From Apus apus (Eukaryota > Chordata > Aves > Apodiformes > Apodidae): 64,000 nucleotides of DNA. The stretch covers positions 91,285,152 through 91,349,151 of the forward strand of contig NC_067285.1 of assembly GCF_020740795.1 (NCBI RefSeq), read 5' to 3'. This document shows positions 58,601 through 64,000 of the stretch, piece after piece. A program made the translations under genes and the position numbers. The notes below the pieces were generated by a model. It had not been told where the DNA came from. It saw only the letters and a program-made list of their open reading frames with translations, and made no database searches. Every line of letters starts with the position of its first letter. Positions within the stretch are counted from its first letter, which is position 1.

Positions 58601-59939
58601 GTGCAGGGACAGGCCTGATGGCCTTGGTGGCCTTTGCAGCAATTCTCCCTGTGTAGAGCAATTCAGTCTGACAGAGATGTTTGGGGACATTTTTTCAGAG
58701 CAGCCTCACAGCACCGCAGGATCCCACAAAGCAAGCCTCCTGCACTCACTGCTGAGTACAACAGGAGCAAACAGCTCTCCCCCATCCAGCAGTGCAATGT
58801 GCTACCTCTGATCTCTATGTTTCCCTTCAAATCCTGACAGGTTTGATTAACTATTAATTTATCACCCTATACAGATTTCTAGAGGGAAGAAGTACACATT
58901 TTGTCAGCCCTACCCTGGAGGGTCCTCAATTACAGGAGATACAGATGAGATTGACACTGGTAGAACCTCCTACTTGCTTTGCTCTTTTGTTACTGAAATA
59001 TACCCTTACTACCAGTCAATGGGGAAGCCAGGCCTTCTCTCTCCTCAGGGCAAAATGGATAACAGGCCCATACTTGGGACTTCATTGAAAAGTGTCAAAT
59101 TACTGAGTTATGGAATGACTGTTCCTGTCTTTCATTTAGACTTTAAATAGAATCATGTCAGTCTTAGTTTGGCAAAAGATCCAATTGACATTTTATTGTT
59201 CCTACTTTTTTTAAGTTATTGCTACTGTTGAAAAGTATCAAACCTTGCTGATTATAGAATTCTACTGATAGAAATTCAACTAGTGGCTAAAATAGTTATC
59301 CCAAGTGCTTGCAATGGTAAAATGTGTATGATGTTTCATTCAGATAAATTGTTCCTCAGTATTAAATGAAACAGTAATTACTCTGAAGTCACTATTAATA
59401 AAATTTTTATATTTAAAAAATACAATGCTCAATAATACTAATATTTATCTGGAAGAGGAGCTACATACCAAGCCAAATCCGATTAACATCATAAAGATAA
59501 AACAAACACAACATTGTCTTTCTTATACTAGAAGCCTCTGCTTTTATAAAAGGCAAGTTATACTGCAATTCATTTTATTGTACTGTTACCTCCCGACATT
59601 ACTGACAAGCTACATAAGGGACAAAATTAACGAAATAAACCTCCTGACATGGTAAAATAACTACTACTTACTCTGGAATCCAAAGAGTAAAAGGAGCACA
59701 AAACATTGTAGTAACTCACACTTACTGGAAGGCAATTTTCCAGTAAATTCTTTAAAATCTCCTCCAAGGTTTGGGACCTAATCCGAATTAGCAAAGCTTA
59801 CAGAAGTGTTACAAATTCACAGCCAACTGAGTATCTTACCTGGTTTGCCACTACTGCATCTTGTGGATCATCTGGTTCTGCAGCTGCCAACAATGCTTGC
59901 AGTGATAACAACACTGTCCTTAGAGTCATTGCTGCTGCC
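55540..59939 (-). CDS. UBE2K: UBE2K (E2-25K/HIP2), ubiquitin-conjugating enzyme, last three coding exons (5'-partial)
   Basis: UBE2K is a cytosolic E2 that builds Lys48-linked ubiquitin chains and carries a C-terminal UBA domain. Three minus-strand exons (59,939-59,840, 56,099-55,971, 55,614-55,540) join in phase. They give 100 residues from the Gly-Ala junction after 'KDQW' to the stop, starting AAAMTLRTVLLSLQALLAAA and ending ATELLLSN. This is half of the usual 200 residues. The first exon is the end of the UBC fold. The second contains KQNPEMFKQTARLWAHVYAG and the start of the UBA (ENLCAMGF, the MGF loop), and the third its last helix. The active-site Cys (Cys92) and the N-terminal half must lie beyond position 64,000. 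The gene converges on PDS5A, as I recall for the human locus. Identification is very secure. Confidence 0.97.
55971..56099 (-). CDS. UBE2K: UBE2K coding exon (UBC-UBA linker and start of UBA)
   Basis: 129 bases, phase 0 to 0, YKQNPEMFKQTARLWAHVYA to IENLCAMGFDR. Acceptor ctgtgtag, donor gtaagt on the minus strand. MGF is the conserved ubiquitin-contacting loop of UBA domains. Confidence 0.97.
56100..59839 (-). other. UBE2K 3.7-kb intron
   Basis: AT-rich intron with one CR1 fragment at 57,055-57,212. No other exon or RNA gene was recognised. Confidence 0.65.
57055..57212 (+). mobile_element. CR1 LINE 3'-end fragment
   Basis: Shows 'aaggccagactggatggggc', 'gagccaggttggtctagtgg', 'aggtgtccctgcccatgcag', 'gttggaattagatgatctta' and 'gtcccttccaactcagacca', ending in aggattctatt. 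This is the CR1 3' terminal region, heavily 5'-truncated. It is antisense to UBE2K. Confidence 0.9.
59840..59939 (-). CDS. UBE2K: UBE2K coding exon (end of UBC domain)
   Basis: 100 bases. The first base completes Trp of KDQW, then come AAAMTLRTVLLSLQALLAAA and EPDDPQDAVVANQ. Acceptor ...aattttag, donor gtaaga on the minus strand. It encodes the helices after the E2 active site. Confidence 0.97.
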
Positions 59940-60234
59940 CTAAAATTAAAAATTTGAAAATGACTTTACCAAATTCCATGCCTCCACTTGCCTTTACTGC
60001 TGTACTAGTATCCTAAGAGATAGAAGTGTACAGGTACAGACTGTAAGTCTAGAAATCTTAATTTTAAGCTGCTGCAGCTTATAGGTATTAGAATACCATT
60101 CAGTATAATTCTTTAAATAGGGTTTTAAATGTGGACTTTCTTATTAAGCTTATAGAAAGCACAGTCCTTGACCTATACATTTGACCATACCCATTTACCA
60201 GAATTAATTTAATCTGAACAAAGAAAAAAAATAA

Positions 60235-60245
60235 GGGGGGGGGGG
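60235..60245 (+). repeat. G11 homopolymer
   Basis: Eleven G residues in a row, read as C11 on the UBE2K sense strand. Confidence 0.85.
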
Positions 60246-62274
60246 CGGAAAGCAAATTTAAAGTTTTTGTCGTCCATCCTCGTACCAGTAACAGCACCTT
60301 GCCTAAGGTCTAGGTACTGAGCTGGTAGCCCATGTGTGCTCCCTCTGCTGGCACTCTTCACAGCAAAACAGCTGTACAGGAATACTGGCCTGTTTTAAAT
60401 ACTTGTAACAGATAAGGAATTTTCTATGCTAGTTATCTTTTCCATTGCATCAGTTTTAGAACATTTTCCAATCAATTTCAACAATTTACATAGTTAATTA
60501 CTACTGTAATAATAAAAAGGTTTGGCTATTACAGAATGTGCAAATTAAAATAATAATCTCAGCTTCCTCTGTTTTCAACCTGACATGACTGCCGGAAGCA
60601 GGAAAACATTCTGTAGTCTCGGTGCTGTGAAGTCATTTGTTTGCCCCTGTGAAAGAACCCTGTCAAAGGTAGCATAGCATAGTGCTAGAGTCACAACTTC
60701 TAGGTAAATTCTCATCATTTATCTTGATCTCAAAAGTATTTTTGCAATAGAAGACTCCCAATAATTTAGTAAGGGAAAACCAAGTATGTTCATAAAGATC
60801 AATAAACACTCAGAAAAGTCAAAGTATGAAAATGCTACACACGGTAAATCTGAAAAGTTGTGATATTTAAAATACAGTTTAATTTTATTTTGATCATGTG
60901 AGCTGTGTCTGATCTACCATTTCATCTGTCACATACTGGAAACCAAGTAAGGACCCCACAGAACCATTCTGGCTGATTTGAGGTGTTAAGTAGACTGCTG
61001 ATTGTTGAGACAAAGGCACAGACAGATGCTCAAGCCAAAACACGTACCTGTGGACTCTGCTTAAGTATTAGTAGAAAAGTAAGTGGGAAAATGCCACATT
61101 TTTTGATTTGAGGACATGGTTATGGCACATGAAACACCAGAGGAAAAATAAGAAACATAGGCACCCAATTTCTTACAGACAAACTGTTCAATTTCCAATC
61201 AACAGAAAATAGGGTTTTTTTCTTTTCAGAAGACTGCAGATAAATGCAGAGTCTGGGGAAGAGTTTAACCTGATGGTCCAGACATAAACAAAACAGTTTG
61301 CAAGTCTACCTCCAGTCTCAGATTTCAAAAACTGTATTTATTTTTCAGTACCAAGGCAGTGTACTGAGGCACTCTAGCAGACTATAACAACGAACAGAGA
61401 AGAGATGCTGGTAATACATCAGAGGTACATTTGTGACACCCAAATATTATATTCCTAGATGCTTACATTTACAGCACCCCTGCTGTGTCACTAATCATTC
61501 AAATATGACATTCTTCCCTAATTATTTCTAATTCTAGAGGATTTTTCCTAGAAACTTTTTTTTTTAACTTCCTAATCATCACTAGGCTTTCACAGTGCAG
61601 TGTTCTCTACATCAAAACCCAAGTGAGAAACATCCCAAGTGACAGAGATTTTAATTAGCACATATTGTCTCATTTCAAATGCCAATCAGTGTGAAGTCCC
61701 TCAAGCTGAACTCTGCAGACTTAAATCTTCAAAACACCCTCATGATTTTAGATCTGAATTCTGACAAATCACAAAACCTTCACAATATATATTTCTTTTG
61801 CAAACTTACTCCTTAATTACTAAACTTTTTTTTTTTTTTTTTCAGAATTTTAGCTTCTCTTCCAGTTAAATTCAAGTATTTCAGGTTTCAAGCTGAATGC
61901 TTCTTCCAAGCCAAAGAATGTTTCTTTAAATTACAAAGTAAGCTAGGGATTATCTAGTAAGATTGTATTTAATCAGACAAAGAACTTAGTTACTGAAACA
62001 TATCCTCAGCTGTGTGATGAGAGCCTAGCTAACACAGCACACTCAAAATACAAAGCATCCTGCTTTTCCACATCTAAATCGCACACACAGAAACCTCACT
62101 GCAAAAACATGAAAATATTTTTGCTTTACACGTACCTATGCTGGTTTACTCCTATACTTTCCTGTTCTTTGTGATCTCCATTGGTTTACACTGTCTTTAA
62201 ATTAATCTATTTAATGTACGCATTGATGACACAGTTCGCAGTGGTATCTGCTGGTATTAAATGAATGTCAATGC

Positions 62275-63026
62275 AACATGTCTACTATTCCAGGATCCGG
62301 TGTGACCCTGCTTGTGGATGAGTTTCTGGAAAGCTCCATGGTGGAGAAGCACCTGGGGGTGCTGGCTGACAGCCAACTTAACATGAGCCAGCAGTGTGCC
62401 CAGGTGGCCCAGAAGGCTAACAGCATCCTGGCCTGCACCAGGAATAGTGTGGCCAGCCAGAATAGAGGAGATCATGCCCCTGTACTCAGCACTGGTGAGG
62501 CTGCACCTTGAGTACTGTCTGCAGTCACTACAAGAAGGACATGGAGGTGCTGCAGTATGGCCAGAGGAGAGCAAACAAGCTGGTGAAAGGTCTGGAAAGT
62601 AAGTCCTATGAGGAGAAGCCGAGGGAACTGGGATGGTTTAGTTTGAAGAAGAGAAGGCTGAGGGGAGACCTCATTGCTCTCTACAACTACTTGAAAGCAG
62701 GTTGTAGGGAAGTGAGAGTTGGCCTCTTCTCTCAAATGAATGACAGGACAAGAGGAAACAGCCTGAAGCTGCACCATGGAGGGTTTAGACTGGATATTAG
62801 AAAGAATTTCTTTACTGAAAGAGTGGTTGGACAGTGGAACAGGCTGCCCAGGGAGGTGGTGGAATCACCATCCCTGGAAGTGTTTAAAAGAAATACAGAT
62901 GTAGTGCTTAGTGACATGATTTAAGCACTTAACAGGTAGATTAGGTTACAGTAGGGGGATTTATGTTATGGCTAGACTTGATGATCTTCGAGGTCCTTTC
63001 CAAACAGGATGATTCTATGATTCTAT
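62275..63026 (+). mobile_element. CR1 LINE 3' fragment, the best preserved in the window
   Basis: Carries the C-terminal end of the CR1 reverse-transcriptase ORF in two frames: HLGVLADSQLNMSQQCAQVA early, then after a frameshift [40 protein letters not shown] and [16 protein letters not shown]. The CR1 3' UTR follows, ending ggatgattctatgattctat. It is 5'-truncated with a short frame break near 62,500 and cannot be active. It is antisense to UBE2K within an intron, and the low divergence suggests a fairly young insertion. Confidence 0.93.
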
Positions 63027-64000
63027 CTAGTGTAGTTTTAAAGACAGACATATCTATCAACTCAAACTGATACTGCAGTTGCTTTCACCAAATAAAAGCT
63101 GTTCTGCACTTTCCCTTAGAGAAATACTTCTACTTCAGTGACATCTGAAAATTCCGCCATTGTTTAAAGTAGAGAAGACGGCACAAAAGGCATTGCAGCC
63201 ACATTTACACTGCATCTTCTAGGAGTGCACACTACACCTTGAGGAGCAAGTAGCATTACCAAGAACCAAAGGTGCTATGGACACCTAGAACACAAGTTCT
63301 GTGCTTGCTCCAGATACCTCTGGCTTTCAGGACTGCTAGGCCCTTTCAGTCTCTACTCACCTATAATGTTTGCAGAGTTTTATATAAAGCCTATGGAACC
63401 AGATCTCCTGTTCTGACATTCCCATTTCAAAAAAAAATATTAAATACTTCATCCATTTGGATATGCAGATGCTATACACTCAAATAACCCAAACTCTAAA
63501 ATAGTAAGTTTATAGACATGGCTAGTTTAGCTGTAGGTATAAAAAGGTTTTAAAATGTAGTTCATAACTTATTTTCAAGTCTCATGTCTCAAAACCGCAT
63601 TCACATCTCATGCATAGTAAGACAAATTCTTAATCAGACACATTTAAATAAGAACTACCCTTAAATCATAAAGGAAAACCTGTTACTGTCCAGCTGCTGT
63701 TTATATTTTAAAAGGAAACTAAAGTTTGTGATTAATAGTAAAGAAAATCAGATGTATTTCATATAGCCATTGTATACTCCTGTAGCATTTTCTACCTTTA
63801 GGACACCAATTACCTTTCCTGATGAAAGAAAGTAAAAAAGCATTGTTATCTTCTATGTAGCTTAGCCTTAATTTTTCAGACATAAATTAAGATTCCCAGG
63901 AGAAACTGCAGGGACAGCTAAGAATAGATTATTTCCCAAGTACCTTAAAAAGCTCCTCTTCCTTTCCATCATCTTCTTTTAGAAGTATAAAGTGAATGGA

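Larger units (their letters stand above)
59940..64000 (-). other. UBE2K intron (partial), with CR1 copy
   Basis: The upstream UBE2K exon encoding ...ICLDILKDQ was looked for and not found, so this intron runs past position 64,000. It contains a G11 run (60,235-60,245), a T17 run (61,826-61,842) and the CR1 copy at 62,275-63,026. The remainder is unassigned AT-rich sequence. Confidence 0.65.

Noticed and set aside
62508..62924. 138-codon plus-strand open frame
   Set aside because: It is the decayed C-terminal end of the CR1 reverse-transcriptase ORF, reported as a mobile element.
59940..64000. Search for the UBE2K exon with the catalytic cysteine (...ICLDILKDQ)
   Set aside because: No match on the minus strand; it must lie beyond position 64,000.
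1..64000. CRISPR array, bacterial operon, phage or other prokaryotic system
   Set aside because: The window is vertebrate nuclear DNA with spliced genes and CR1 repeats; no regular spacer-repeat pattern or prokaryotic gene was seen.

Overview
The window is vertebrate, almost certainly avian, nuclear DNA. It is AT-rich and intron-dominated, with GT-AG exons of 49-357 bases. Its interspersed repeats are CR1 LINE fragments of bird type, two of them ending in ATTCTRTG-like tails. The sequence does not settle the species. It contains parts of two protein-coding genes that converge tail to tail. Most open reading frames that can be called here are chance frames in introns and 3' UTRs.

Positions 1-42,730 (+ strand) hold the 3' five-sixths of PDS5A, the cohesin-associated HEAT-repeat protein. 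Twenty-six consecutive coding exons run from 3,374 to 39,702, and every exon phase was checked by hand. Read through to the stop TAA at 39,704-39,706 they give 1,117 residues, equivalent to roughly residue 220 to the end of the ~1,337-residue vertebrate protein. The exons for the N-terminal ~220 residues lie upstream of position 1. Two further exons (40,770-40,920 and 41,512-41,547) encode an alternative C-terminus with an acidic/serine-rich stretch and a strongly basic last 11 residues. This tail resembles the end of the paralogue PDS5B. The 3' UTR ends near 42,725.

Positions 42,731-49,260 are intergenic. A more GC-rich part from about 45 to 49 kb holds a CR1 fragment and several unexplained open frames. 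I could not assign any gene there.

Positions 49,262-64,000 (- strand) hold the 3' half of UBE2K (E2-25K/HIP2), a ubiquitin-conjugating enzyme. The last three coding exons are 59,939-59,840, 56,099-55,971 and 55,614-55,540, which give the C-terminal 100 residues of the 200-residue protein, including the UBA domain. The exon with the catalytic cysteine lies beyond position 64,000. The 3' UTR has a proximal poly(A) signal near 55,375 and probably a distal one near 49,283. The convergent PDS5A-UBE2K order matches the arrangement I recall for human 4p14.

Repeats are CR1 fragments at about 26,630-26,945, 37,210-37,955, 57,055-57,212 and 62,275-63,026 (+), and at about 43,689-43,745 and 47,625-47,895 (-). 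Two much older and badly eroded CR1-type copies lie in PDS5A introns at about 7,977-9,360 and 34,092-34,425 (-). Simple repeats are few. I saw no tRNA, rRNA, CRISPR array or intact transposon.
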